Shown piece by piece: positions 34,800 to 47,458 of a DNA stretch of 64,000 nucleotides. The translations under genes were made by a program, and so were the position numbers. The notes under the pieces are model-generated. The model saw only the letters and a list, made by a program, of their open reading frames with translations, was not told the origin of the DNA and made no database searches. Within the stretch, counting starts at the first letter, position 1; every line of letters begins with the position of its first letter. The DNA comes from Moniliophthora roreri (taxonomy: Eukaryota > Basidiomycota > Agaricomycetes > Agaricales > Marasmiaceae). The stretch lies in contig LATX02000236.1 in NCBI GenBank assembly GCA_001466705.2, positions 186,001 through 250,000 of the forward strand, given 5' to 3'.

Positions 34800-37678
34800 A
34801 TGGACCCAAGATATCACGACAATGACCCCCAAGCCTTATTACATTCCTCGTCTGTCCCTTCTACACCTACTTCCCCGGGTCCTTATCGGGAGGACAGCAG
34901 TGGTAGCTTGCACCCCAGCAACCCCTTTTCCGGTGGAAGCAGGCAGCCCAGTCTTCAACATTCCCCTTCAACATCTTCCATGCTAGGCTCAACTCTGAGC
35001 CCCAAAGGTTCTATGCTCTTGTATAGATTCGCAGGAGAAGAAGAACTTCGCCAAACATGGAGTAACAGGAATTCGGCCACATCCCAATACTCTGATACCC
35101 ACAATCTTTTACCGACCAGAAACGGCTCAAACCGCTCTTCTGGTCAATCATTCGGGTTCGGTGATGATGTCGACCACAAATATCCCCTTGCTTCCCATCA
35201 CGCTTCGAGAAGTGGTTCCCCTTCATCAATGAATTCGCCCCATCTTGGCCCCCATGCAGCACTCGTCACCGCGCCAAGCTCCGCATCTACCATATCTGGA
35301 ACAGTGCCGAGAGGTCTCATCCCCTATGTATACGACCCAGCAATCGAATCAAATATGCCTGACGATGACGAGGACATTTTACATGATCCCAAAGCATCGC
35401 CAGAAAAGGTTAAAAGACTGTACGCACCCGGAGGTCTGCTTTACAACAATGGCAAGGGAAAGAAGTCGACTGGTATTTGGACATTGAGAGGGTTCTCCAA
35501 TATTGGTTTGTTGGTGTTGTTGGTAGCTGGATTGGTGACGCTATTCTTGGCGTATCCTGTCATTTCAACGATTATGGATAGGGCGAGGACGGCTACGATT
35601 GACGGAAACATTCGGTGAGTAACGGCGTTGTTTTATCGTAATAATGGCGTTTGTGTCTAATTATTACGCGTTTATCTATAGGGTCAACGCTACTGGTCAA
35701 GTTCCAATACTAAATGGCGTGCGCGAGCTCGTCGACAAAGACACACCCGAAGACGTCAAAGTTCGTACTGGATTCGACGGAGAGACTTATGATCTCGTCT
35801 TCTCTGATGAATTCGAGAGACCCGGTCGGACATTCTATCCTGGTGATGACCCATTCTTCGAGGCCGTCGATATCTGGTACGGTGTCACGCAAGATCTGGA
35901 GTGGTATGACCCGCAACAGGTCTCCACAAGAGACGGTGCAATGGTTATCACGATGGACAGTGCTGATACTGTTCAGCCCCATTTGACACCCGGTTCGTAT
36001 ATACATCCTTTGAAGCATAGTAAACAGCGAGACTGATCATCATTTTGTTCCCACAGGCTCCACTGCCCCATTCACCACGGAGGAAAACCACAATCTGACA
36101 TATAGAAGCGGAATGGTTCAGACATGGAACAAGCTGTGTTTCACGAGTTCGTTTTCAGCATTTCATTCATCTGGTTGGGTTCAGCTTACACTTTATATAC
36201 AGGCGGCTACATTGAGGTGGCAGTCAAGCTTCCGGCGCCTGGTCCAACTGCGCAAGGTTACTGGCCTGGTGTCTGGACAATGGGTAACCTCGGTCGTGCA
36301 GGCTTTAGAGCAACTACTGACGGCATGTGGCCCTACTCGTAAGTATCTCATCTGGCCTTTCCTTGATCACGCTGACGGATGGTTCTCCGGCAGATACGAT
36401 TCCTGCGACGTCGGAACATTCCCCAACCAGACCGACCATAACAACGAGCCTGCATCAGCTGCTTTCTCTGACAAGTCGTGGCCAGAGTACGACAAGAAGC
36501 TTAGTGTGTTGAATGGTCAACGATTGAGGTACTTGTTCTCTGGCTACTCATTGAGACATGGAGCTGACCGACTGTTTACTGTAGCTCATGTACATGCCCC
36601 AACTCGGACCACCCTGGTCCATATGGCAAACACGACTCTGGGTCCAACCAGCAACGATATCGTGGTCGAGGTGCTCCCGAAATCGATATCATCGAAATTC
36701 AGCGCGATAACGAGATTCTTGTTGGTGGTGTCGCGTCCCAGTCTGCACAGTTTGCTCCGTTCAATCATGATTACGTCTTCAACGATGTAAGTTCCATATT
36801 CATCGCAAGTTTTTTGGTTGGTATCTTACCTCGGTTTTTTTGGGGCTAGTCACCCGACGTCTACGTCATCCATGACAGGAGTAGGACCTATCCCAACACC
36901 TATACCGGTTCTCCTCTCCAGCAAGCCGTGTCTGGATTGAGTAAAGTGCCGGATGATGGGTTTGAGATTCCTGGTGGACGATACGTCACTTACGGTCAGT
37001 CTCCCCCCTTTTCTCTCCCCCCTTGATCTTCTCAAGGCTCAGCTATCTTTTTCCAGGTTTCGAGTACTGGGCAAATCCTAATAACCGCGATGAAGGTTTC
37101 GTCACATGGCAGGTTGATGGCAAGCCTACAGTTACGATGAAACCGGGATCTGTAGGCCCCGATATGGGTCCAGGAGGAAGTATGGTCAATTCGAGAATTG
37201 TTCCAGAGGAACCCTTGTATGCTATTCTGAATATGGGTATCTCAAGTACGTCTCTTCCCTTCTCTTTCGTTCCCCTCGGCCTCGGAAGATGCTAATGGAT
37301 ACTCGTAATAGATGGATGGACGCAGATTCGTTACGAGACGCTACAGTTCCCCGCAGAAATGAAGATTGACTACGTCCGTATATACCAACGACGAGGTCAT
37401 ACGAACGTAGGATGTGACCCTCCTGATTACCCTACCACACAATACATTCAAGATCACTTGGATCAGTATATGAGTACGTCCCCTTTTTTTCTTTCATCTG
37501 TCTACAGTGTGGCTGATCTTATTCGCGTTCTTTTCTTTCAGATAGGGACTTGACGGCGTTCAACTACACGAAATATCCCAAACCGAACAATAGACTGGTA
37601 TGTTTTTCCCGAGTTCCTTCACTATCAAGTTGTCTTTTTTACTGACAAGGCATTTCTTTGCAGTACGACGGGTGCTAA
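34800..37678 (+). CDS. Kre6/Skn1-family GH16 glucan synthesis protein, copy 1
   Basis: Eleven exons: 34800-35614, 35682-35992, 36057-36146, 36203-36338, 36394-36528, 36585-36786, 36850-36994, 37057-37245, 37312-37473, 37542-37597, 37664-37678; 751 residues. A long Ser/Pro-rich cytosolic N-terminus leads to one membrane helix (about 234-255), then a lumenal glycoside hydrolase 16 domain typical of Skn1/Kre6. The ExDxxE catalytic signature is E528-I-D530-I-I-E533. Kre6 and Skn1 are type II membrane proteins of the secretory pathway needed for beta-1,6-glucan and wall assembly in yeast; the role here is inferred. The donor of intron 2 is the weak GTTCGT; the paralogue has GTAAGC at that site. 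It is convergent with copy 2 at 43703-46524. Confidence 0.93.
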
Positions 37679-38426
37679 GAGGAGCGTAGTACCAGTCAAC
37701 ATCAAAACCTTGGTGCATTGTTCTACCATTGCCCTACTTACCCCCGTATCCGTATTCATTCACGTTGACAATTTTTTTTCTTCGTTGCTGCTGCACTACC
37801 CCAATCCTAGACAAACGTAATCTCGTCGAGCTATCACAATCATTTGGAAACCACACTCTTGTCGTTTTCTTGCATTTTCTTTTACATTACCTTTTTCTTG
37901 GGGGGGGACTTTCTTCACTCATCACTTGCATTGTCGACGTTGAGGTTTTGTCGGATTTGCAGCGCAATCGGACATCTACTTCTACACATATATACATACT
38001 GCTACTTTATCATTTTTTTTTTTTTTTTTGATTTTCGCCTTTGTTTCTTGTTTCTTTATTTTTTTTTTGAATTTATGGAGTTAATGTTGCAGTTGCGTTG
38101 CTGTATACGTAGTATACGTCTTATGATCTTTTTTTTTTTTTTTCAAGTATGTGTGCGGGTATTGGTGTTTTCAAACTTATACAGGTGACCTGGCAAGTTG
38201 TCTGTTTCGTTTGTTGCTCGTATCCCGTATCCCGTATCCCGTATTTGTACGGTAGAAGCGCTTATTGAATCATTGGTTGGATCTAACAGCACGACAGCAT
38301 GTGTGAGGGCAGTTTGTTCGGCGTTTGTTGCGTTGTTATTGAGCTGCAGCCTCTGTGAGATAAGCGCCAGGCGCCTAGATATCTGAGGTATCTTACAAGA
38401 GGCGAGTGAGTTGAGCGCCTGTCTCA
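37679..38426. other. 3' flank with long T runs
   Basis: Holds the 3' untranslated region of the Kre6-type gene. Poly-T runs lie at 38013-38029 and 38129-38143. No gene is seen. Confidence 0.5.
38221..38241. repeat. Three tandem TATCCCG units
   Basis: A perfect heptamer repeat, TATCCCG three times, followed by a partial unit. It is not the fungal telomere repeat. Confidence 0.8.
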
Positions 38427-38749
38427 CAGGCACGTATTGGACACTGGACAGCAACGCCGAGCTACAGAATTCACATGACTCCGTGTTGCGAAGAATATCA
38501 ATGATGAAATGTACAAATAGAATTTTACAGTACAGTAGTATCCTTGGTAACTTGAAGCACGTCCGACAAAGCAGCACCAACCCCCCAGAGTGGGTTGAAA
38601 TACCACATCCACATCCATGTATTGTATTGTATCATTAGTAGTTGCAGGCAGTAGCATCGCAATGCCACTTGATAGAACATGATACAAATAGAAGCACTGC
38701 GATGAGACGTGAGTTTGGGTTTTAAGCATAGATAAGAAATGAGCGGACC

Positions 38750-40490
38750 TCAATCCTCGCTAGAGTCGTCAGAGTCGTCCGAGTCAGAATCGGAATCACA
38801 TGTTTCTGAACTAGTCTCGGGTATTAGGTCGGCGTAAACGTCCAATTCGCCGTCGACACCAAGCTGATACAAGACGTCGTAGGCGTGATGGCCCAGGTGG
38901 TGCTCGTAGCAATCCAGGAAGAGATATTCAAGCCGTTTTGCCCCGGCACGCTCCGCCCGACTCAATCTAGATCGTACCATATCGAGCACCACCTTGCCGT
39001 CGAAGGGTTTAAAGACATTGATACCGAGAGCAGTTAGATTTGGGAGTAGAATATCTCCGGACGTAGAGCTACTAGCGGATATCGTCAACGGTTCCAATAA
39101 CTGAGTAGTGATGGTTTGTTCCAAACTTCCAGAGAAGTCATGAAAACGGAGTTCGGTGACGGATGGGAGGAGTTTCAAGATGTGAGTCCAATCTTCCGGG
39201 GTAAAAGAAAAATCTCGGATCGTCAATTTGGACAAAGGAGGCCGGGATCGCTGGAGGAACGCAAGCAATGCTGACCCATCGTTACCGAGATTTGGCCGTT
39301 CACAGGAAACATCAAGAAAAGTGAGAGATGGTAAAGAAAGATGTTGGAAAATGCCACTGGATCGGGGGCTGTAAAATGTCTTCAAGCATTGTAATTGGGA
39401 ATGCACTACATTCCCAGGAGTAGGTGTACCGTCGAAAGCGTCGATGGGCATAAACAAGGTGACCTCTCGGAGAGTCGGAGAATCCCTCAAGACCTTTAGA
39501 ATGAACACTGAATCGCGGATGTTTGTCGAAAATCGAACCAAGGAACGAGTATCCAAACGTGTAAGGACAGACGTCTCAATGTTATGTGTCTGCAAATGGC
39601 GCAGGCAAGGAGTGAAGATTGGGCCACTTGGAGTATCCGCTCGATCCTCAAAATTCGTTCGTTTGTCCATTCGAACGTTTAATGATTCTAGAAAGGGTAA
39701 CGCATCGGGAAGATCGATGGTGTCGTCCTGGAGGTTCAAGGTTATATCTCTCCATCGGGAACCATGTTTGACGACTTCGCGCAGAGTCCGGCGATGCAAT
39801 TTATGTGAATAAGGGATCCAATCGTCATATTCGTCACGATAACCATCAGGTTCGCTCGGGGTATCGAAGTAGATGTTGAGAGGTCTCGTCTTGGATTTCT
39901 CAAGACAAAATTTGGTGAATGAGTGAATCCGCCGTGCGATAGCTTTGTCGTCGCGGACTTTGAAGCGAATATAGATGTTCGACCACAAGGTAGACTTGGA
40001 AGAGGTAGTGGCTCTCCAATGAGCACAAACGTGACTGAGGGTAAGAATGGTATGGCAGATTGGTTGGAGGGGGTTGTGCGCGCCCAGCATGGAGCTCTCG
40101 CACATGGTAAAGATGCGCAACAACAATTCTGGCGGCAGTCTACGAATCGAAGGCCTGATCATCCCACGCGCCCGCTCCTTCAGTATGTATAAATCGTCAC
40201 GTTTACGCCGTAGTATCTCCATGGCGTCATCGTAGGCAGCAAGCTCGTCTTCTGCCTGCCGTAAGAGAGGTGCGAGAACTGGTATTTCGTGATCAAAGGG
40301 AACGTGGTTTGCGGGCTTTTCTTTGATATAATCATTCAAGCGTGCTACTCTCGTGTTCCTTTCGTTGTTGGAAGGAAAAGCGAAGCAGCACTTGCCACAG
40401 AGCTGGACAGGTGACTGACGAAAAGATGTCAGGATGTATTGCAGGATAAGCGGGGCGATTTCGCACCTCGAAGTTCAAGACTTTCTCCAT
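38750..40490 (-). CDS. F-box-like protein, unit 1
   Basis: Two exons, 40467-40490 and 38750-40402, give 558 residues. The tiny first exon encodes MEKVLNFE; the 64-base intron has a GTGCGA donor, a CCTGACA branch-like site and a GTCCAG acceptor. It is required because the long exon has no ATG in frame before the conserved region, and the same exon exists in unit 2. A KPANHVPFDHEIPVLAPLL motif precedes an acidic coiled segment and the F-box (IRRLPPELLLRIF, then LTLSHVCAHWR) near residues 93-140. A leucine-rich body and a very acidic tail (SDSDSDDSDDSSED) follow. F-box proteins recruit substrates to SCF ubiquitin ligases; the substrate is unknown. Confidence 0.85.
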
Positions 40491-41222
40491 TGAATATTGA
40501 ACGTTGAAAACCGTGTCTTTTCTTTGTTCTTGTACACGTTATAGCTGTATAATCGCAAACCGGATTGTAGAGATCATTAGCAAGGTTGCAATGTAGAAGA
40601 GCAAGTCCAAGGCGCACTTGTCAAAACTGCTTTCCAGTTAACTTGGGAGTGAGTATCCGTCCTTGACGAGAGCAAGGTATTTGAGGACGACGCGTCGACA
40701 AAGATCGCGGTGGAGCTTTTATTCATTTTGGATGTCACTGGTCACAGCAAGTCACGAGCGCTAACGATCCCAAAATTTAGCAGTTTTCAATGCCAAAATC
40801 CGAAAGATTTCCGGTGGTCAGGCCATCCATCTGAAGATAGTCCTTCGGATGGACTGGTCACAGGTCACATAGCCATCCGAAATGATTCGAGTAAGAGAAC
40901 GAGTGAATTAACGCCCATGACTCACGACGGCACCTCTGCTGTAGGTACGTATTAGACAGCAATGCTGAGCTACAGAATCCACATACTTGAATCCGTGCTT
41001 GCCAAGAGTATCAATGAATAGAGAACTTACACTACAGTATCCTCGGAAGTATGTCCCACAGTACTAGCCACAGTGTCAATCGAACTGACCTCGATATTCA
41101 CATTCGTATCACTAGACTAGCATCGTAATGTTACTTATAGAACAAGATACAAATAGAGGTACCGCAATAAGATATGATGAGTCTGGGTTCAAGTGCGGAT
41201 ATGGATAAGAAATGTGCGGACC

Positions 41223-42916
41223 TCAGTTCTCGCCTGAGTCGTCAGAGTCCTCCGAGTCTGAATCAGAGTCAGAACCAGATGCCTCCGAAGCAGTCTCGTC
41301 CCATAGGTCGATCTCGACATCCAATTCGCCATAGATATCAAGCCGATCTAAGGCGTTATAGACATCTTTGTCGAGGTGGTGTTCGTAGCATCGCAGGAAG
41401 AAATGTCCGAGGCGCTTTGCCCCGGCACGCTCCGCCCGACTCAATCTAGACCGTACCATGGCGAGCGCTGCCTTGTCGTCAAAGGGTTTCAAAGCATGAA
41501 TAGAGAGGGTGGTGAGATTTGGGAGTAGAATATCTTTGTACGGAGGATTACCAGGAGGTATCGTAAGATTTTCCGACAATTGAGCAGTGACAGCCCGAAT
41601 ACAGAGTGTGGAGATGGATGGGAGGAGTCTCAGAATGCGAGCAAAATCCTCTGAGGTGAAAACAAGGTCTCGGATAGTCAATTTAGACAGAGGAGGTCGA
41701 GATTGCTGGAGAAATGCGATAAACGCCGACGGGTCGTGACTGGTGTTGCTGGACCAAGCGGAAACTTCAAGAGAAGTAAGGGACGGTAAAGAAAGACGTT
41801 GAAGCATTCTAGACTGGGTATTGTAATACATCTCCAGGGTATGTAAAGGAGAATATACGACATCCCGAGGAGTAAGTGCATCGTCAACGCCAAAGTTGTC
41901 GACGGGCCTCAACAAGGAGACCACTTGGAGAGCCGGAGAATCCCTCAAGACGTTAAGGATGACCATCGAATCGCGGACGGTTGTAGAAAGTCGGACCAAG
42001 GAACGAGTATCCAAACGCGTAAGAAAAGGCGCTTCAATCCCATTCGAATGCAGACGAACCAAACGTGGCGTGAAGATTGGGCTACCAACTAGGCTTGGAG
42101 CATCCTCCACATCCGCTCGTTCAGCCTTCCGAACGCTTAATGACTCTAGAAAGGGCAATGCGTCGGGAAGATCGATAGTGTCACCTTCCTGGAGGTTCAA
42201 CGTCACATCTCTCCATCGAGAACTATGTTTGACAACTTCGCGAAGAGTCCGGCGATGCAATTTACGTGGATAAGGGACCCACTCGTCATTTTCGTCGCGA
42301 TAACCATCGTAGTCGCTAGGGGTATCGAAGTGAATGCGGAGAGGCAGAGCTTGGTAAATGAACGGATTTGTCGTGCAATGGCTTTGTTATCACGGATTCG
42401 GAATTGAATGCGAATGTTTGACCACAAGATAGACTCTGAGAAGGTAATGGCCCTCCAACGAACGCAGACGTGACTGAGAGTGAGAGTAGTATGGCAAGTT
42501 GGTTGGAGGAAGTCACGGACGCTCCTGCACATGGTAAAGATGCGCAACAGTAACTCTGGAGGTAGTGTACGGATTGAAGGCCTGATCATCCCACGCGCCT
42601 GTTCCTTCAATACCCATAAATCAGCGTGTTTGCGCTGTAAAATCGTCATGGCGTCATCGTAGGCAGCAAGCTCATCTTCTGCCTGCCATACGAGAGGTGC
42701 GAGAGCCGGTATTTCGTGATCAAAGGGAACGTGGTTTGCGGGCTTTCCTTTGACATAGTCCTTCAAGAGTGCTATTCCCAGACTTCTCTCGTGATTGGAA
42801 GGAAATTCGAAGTAGTACTTGTCGCAGAGCTGGACAGGTGACTAACGCAAAACGTCAGAATGAATTGCAGAGTAACTGGGACGATTGCGCACTTCGATAT
42901 CCAAAGCCTTTTCCAT
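41223..42916 (-). pseudogene. F-box-like gene, unit 2, broken by a frameshift
   Basis: The structure mirrors unit 1: first exon 42893-42916 (MEKALDIE), intron 42830-42892, long exon from 42829 down to the stop at 41223. Aligned with unit 1, about 22 bases are missing near 42343-42346, just after IRSFTKLC, so the frame changes; upstream frame continues with unrelated residues to a stop, and the true frame resumes as LRIHFDTPSDYDGY and runs intact to an acidic tail. As a deletion relative to the paralogue, it is not an intron. The N-terminal half, including the F-box, could still be made as a truncated protein. The uninterrupted C-terminal 345 codons suggest the break is recent or a sequencing error. 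Confidence 0.75.
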
Positions 42917-43702
42917 CGATTATCGAGTGTTGAAAACTTTCGTGTCCTTGTACGCGTTATGATCGTTTAATCGTGCACTGAATCCATACTGTCAGTAAAG
43001 TTGTAACGTGGAAGAGGAAATCATCGAGCGTACTGGAAGATCGAGCTAAAGCTAACGACTATGCTCCTTTTGCCTCGATACCTCTGGTATGGAGACCTTC
43101 CTTTGGGAGTGAGTATATGCCCCTGATGAGAGTAAGGGTATTCGAGGATGACGCGTCCAAATGGTGGTGGTAAAAGAACGAATGATCAAGCGCCCACGCC
43201 TACGGTCCACATGCCCACGGCTCGCGATAGTTCTCGAAGCCAGATGCTGCGAAACCTTGATCATTGGCCGATCAAAGTGGTCGGCGCAAGGTCTTCTCTC
43301 CCTGAAAAAGAACGACCACATTCTTTTCCCGAGGAAGCGTGGCGAGCTGGGGTCGTCCCCGACATAACTCTAGATCTGCCAAGGAACGACTTCAAGTTGG
43401 TCGACCTATGTTCATTTCTGCAGGTGCGGTTCATATGACAAAGCTACACAACCTAGCTACATGCTGTACTCGAAATCCGTGTTTGCGAAGAGTGTTTGTA
43501 TTAATGAATGGAAAAAAAGTATCAGATAAATAACGTTGCGATGTGTACAATACAAAATGTCCTCTGTAAAAGACTTGCAAGCATGTCCAACAATAGTAGT
43601 AAGTAGCGCGACAGAATGAGTAACCGTTTTTACAAGTTACCAATGCTAGTGTGGAAAAATGCAAGGGGTAGAAATCTGCTGTGTAGAGCTAAAACGTCAC
43701 GG

Positions 43703-46524
43703 TTATGTGCATCCGTTGTACTAAAAAAGAGTACGTAGTGCGTGAGTATAGGTTAAAAAAAGGCGTAGAACCAATGGACATACCAATCTGTTAGTCGGCT
43801 TTTCATACTCCCAGAGTAAGAGGGTTCGATCTATTAGTTCGGTTCGGTTAGCCACCAGCGTCAACTTGAGACGGAAACCCGAGCAAAGACGTACTCATAT
43901 ACTGATCTAGATGATTCCTAATATATTCCGTTGTTGGGTATCCCTCGGGATCACATCCAATATTTTCATGTCCTCTCCTCTGATAGATACGAATATAATC
44001 AAACTTCATCTCTGCGGGGAATTGTAATGTTTCTGGTAAAATCGTCGTCCAACTCCCTGTAGCAAAGCGGTCAGCGAAATGAAACCGAGTGGGTGTGTAT
44101 ATACTCACGACTTATACCCAAATTCATAATGATATGCATCGGTTCTTCCGGTATGAGCCTTTGATCAACCATACTCCCACCGGGACCTTTATCTGGACCT
44201 ACAGATGGCGGTCGCATGGTAACGGTAGGTTTACCGTCAACTTGCCAAGTGATGAAGCCGTCGTCCCGGTTGTTAGGGTCTGCCCAGTATTCAAAGCCTA
44301 GTTTGATCAGGTTGGTTAGGCGCAGAACTTCAACGTTAGAAGAGAAGAAAGACGCACCATATGTGACATATCTCCCACCAGGAATCTCGAATCCATCATC
44401 CGGGACTTTACTCAACCCAGAGATGGCTTGTTGGAGAGGTGAACCTGGCCATCCATTAGGGTAGGTCGTACTGGCGTTGTAGATTGTGTACGCGTTGGGA
44501 GTCTGGGGGATGTAACGTCAGCTTACTAAAAGAAGAAGAGGATCGCACTCACGTCAGTATACGTATAATCATGTGTAAATGGTGCAATCTGACAACTCTG
44601 ACTAGCGACATTACCGGGAAGACGGTTATTGTCGCGTTGGATTTCAATGATATCGATTTCGGGAGCGCCTCGGCCACGATAACGTGGAGTGCGGGAGCCG
44701 GGGTCGAGGTTGCCGTATGGACCAGGATGATCTTGGTTAGGGCAAGTACACGCACTAGAATGAGAATTTAGTGACAGCGAAACAAAAGACATAATCAATC
44801 CTGACCTAAGCCTCTGACCAGGTAAAACGCTTAGCTTGTTGTCATACTCTGGCCAAGACTTCTCGGAGAAGGTGGCTGCTGCGGGTGTTAACCCATCCAG
44901 GTTGGTTTGATTCGGAAAGGTGCCGACATCGCATGCATCATATCTGTTGATGTTGGGGGTTTGTCAACTCGTAAGCCGACTAGTGGTGGACCGAAAGAGT
45001 TACTTACGAGTATGGCCAAAGACCATCGGTAGTCGCTCTGTAGCCTGCTCGACCTAAATTACCCATTGTCCAAGTACCTGGCCAATATCCCTGTGCAATG
45101 GGGCCTGGTGCAGGTAGTTTGACTGCTACTTCAATGTACCCACCTAGTGAAGTGAAGGGTTCAGCATGATAGGATGAATATAAACGGTGGGAAAAGACGC
45201 ACTTGAGAAGCACAGTTTGTTCCAACTCTGCAACATTCCACTTCGATATGTCAGGTCATGGTTCTCAGCGGCAGTAAAAGGTGCCGTAGAACCTGCCAGA
45301 AAGTCTGATTAGTTCTCTATCGTCGAACAGCAAAACGACATGCTTACCAGGTGTTAGATGGGGAACCAACGTTTCAGCACTATCCATCGTAATAACCAAA
45401 GCCCCATCTCTCGTCGTGATTTGCTGAGGATCGTACCACTCTAGATCCTGCGTCACCCCGTACCAGATATCCACTGCTTCGAAATAAGGGTCATCTCCAG
45501 GGTAAAATGTCCGCCCAGGTCGTTCAAACTCGTCTGAAAAGACAAGATCGTAAATCTCTCCATCAAAGCCAGTACGGGTCTTGACATCGTCAGGTGTATC
45601 GAGATCGACGAGCTCCCGAACGCCAAAGAGGACTGGTACTTGACCAGTACTGTTTACCCTGTATTGGAGTTGTTAACTGATTTGAAGTGTGAAAAGCGCT
45701 GTGTATATTCCTCACCGCACATTTCCGTCAATCATATCCTTCCTCGGTCTATCCCTGACCTCGGTTATGACCGGGTACCCCAAGAACAACGCCAACAGGG
45801 CAAGGATTAAGATCGTCAACATCCCCGTGTTCCAAACACCTCGCCAACCCCAATTATCACCACTTCCACTTCCACTACCGTTGTGGTACAACAAACCACC
45901 TGGTGCGAACAGTTTCTTCTCATCCGCTTCGGATGCTTTTGGGTCATGTAGAATATCTTCTTGATCGTCCGGAAGCAACGAGTCGACACCTGGATCATAC
46001 GCATACGGAATGAGGCCTCGTGGTGTCGACAACGATGAAGGCGTGCTAGGTATGCTGGTAAAAATCCCACGAGGACCCAACAGCGGTGAAGCAGCAGGTG
46101 TGGGTGATGAATTGCGGACTAGAGGATATTTGTGGTCGAGATCGTCTCCAAACCCAAAAGAAGCGATAGATGATTGATTCGAGAGTGCTCTGGGTGGTAA
46201 AAGACCATTGGTGTCGGAATAGTGAGAGTTTAACGAGTTCCTGTTCCTCAATGACTGAAGGTATTCGTCTTCTCCTGGCACGCGGTACAGAACCATGGAC
46301 CCTGCGGTACTGACGACTCGCGGTTGGATTGAGGAGGATGAGTTTTGCCGAGAGCTTACACCTCCATATTGAAAGGCTGTTGGGCCGAATGAACTGGGCC
46401 TGGAACCACCGTTACTTGTTGAAGGTCGACTTGCTTCCGTAGAGACGATGTTGGCAGGCGAGGTAAAAGGATTATTAGCCTCGTTGGATAGTGGAGAATC
46501 GGATGAACTGCTCTCCGCCGTCAT
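43703..46524 (-). CDS. Kre6/Skn1-family GH16 glucan synthesis protein, copy 2
   Basis: Eleven exons: 45716-46524, 45348-45658, 45203-45292, 45008-45143, 44806-44943, 44553-44754, 44358-44502, 44109-44297, 43895-44056, 43784-43830, 43703-43720; 748 residues. Exons 2-4 and 6-9 have exactly the lengths of copy 1, and every intron phase matches. The Ser-rich N-terminus precedes one membrane helix (about 233-253) and the GH16 domain with E527-I-D529-I-I-E532. I chose ATG at 46524; an in-frame ATG 55 codons upstream adds a low-complexity leader absent from copy 1. The C-terminal exon pair has diverged ([16 protein letters not shown] against [19 protein letters not shown]). The function is inferred from Kre6/Skn1 of yeast: a type II membrane protein for beta-1,6-glucan and wall assembly. 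Confidence 0.93.
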
Positions 46525-47458
46525 TACTGTTGCGTGGTGGTTGAGCTTCAAGGGAAGCTGCGCGGCGTGAGGAATGAGGAAAGGAGTGACGAAGGGTGAG
46601 CTAGGAAGGGGAAAAAAAGTCTGATGGAAACACACGGCAAGCAGAGGTGACCTGGGAAAGTGACACACGCGGGTTGATTGAATCATCATTCTTGAACCCT
46701 CGGCATCACACGTACCTAGACGCGCTCAAAGACATCATCGGTCTGGTTATAAGTCATGGTTACGGCCCGCATCAGTATGTCACTTGGCGTTGCGAACCTG
46801 TCCAGCAAGACAAGACAAGGGTAAGACAATGTCCCTGGCTACCTGGCGCATCGGAGGAGTACACGCATAGTGAGCTGGAGGGAGCACTGCAGTGCTGGGG
46901 AACCGATACTGAACGTCATTGTGAATTATGGAAGAGCGCAGATCCTGTGCTATAACAGAAATGTGAAGACGAATAACGAAAAGAGCCCCGAACAGTCATG
47001 TCCGTATCATATCGTAACCGATAAGGAGACGAAAAATCTTGGCACGCTGATCTTCGTAAGCACTGAGTCGATTTGGTGTCCTTTTCAGGTCCTTTTGCTT
47101 CATGGGAACGGCTGGGAAAAGCCCTGCTTTTCGAGAACCAAGTCATGGGACTGTGTAGATGAGCATCAGTAACTAGAATTAATGACGCAACGTACCCAGC
47201 TCCATAAAACTCCACCTTTTACTTCATATCTCATATCCGCTTTTTGTTAATGAGGACGTCGTAATAGGAGAGGGATCGTGTCGACGACATCGGGCATGAT
47301 GGAGGTTTGAAAAAAGAAAACATGGTAGTGTTTAAGCGCCCAAACAGAGATCGGCGGAGCACACTGAACTCTGTTGCGCCCTCTCATCATATTTAGGGTG
47401 TATGTTACATACATATTCTATCTTTAGCAAAGCACGTATAGGACACCGAATGATACGT
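46525..47458. other. Intergenic, no gene seen
   Basis: Contains the promoter of the Kre6-type copy 2 and the 3' flank of the F-box gene ending at 47459. No coding frame is supported. Confidence 0.4.

Larger units (their letters stand above)
38427..43660. repeat. Tandem duplication of an F-box unit, two copies plus a remnant
   Basis: Unit 1 (about 38427-40940) and unit 2 (about 40941-43430) each contain one minus-strand F-box gene and homologous flanks. A third copy of only the left flank lies at about 43431-43660. Landmarks in all three left flanks, in order, are a GTATT or GTGCGG start, GAGCTACA/AAGCTACA, TCCGTG followed by GCGAAGAG or GCCAAGAG, and an AATGAAATG-like word. The right flanks share GAGAGCAAGG or GAGAGTAAGGG followed by GACGCGTC. 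The repeat period is about 2.5 kb. Confidence 0.7.

Noticed and set aside
38221..38241. Telomere-like repeat
   Set aside because: The unit TATCCCG does not match the fungal TTAGGG repeat and only three copies are present.
46525..46689. In-frame N-terminal extension of Kre6-type copy 2
   Set aside because: Its composition is unlike the rest and copy 1 has no equivalent; the ATG at 46524 aligns with copy 1.
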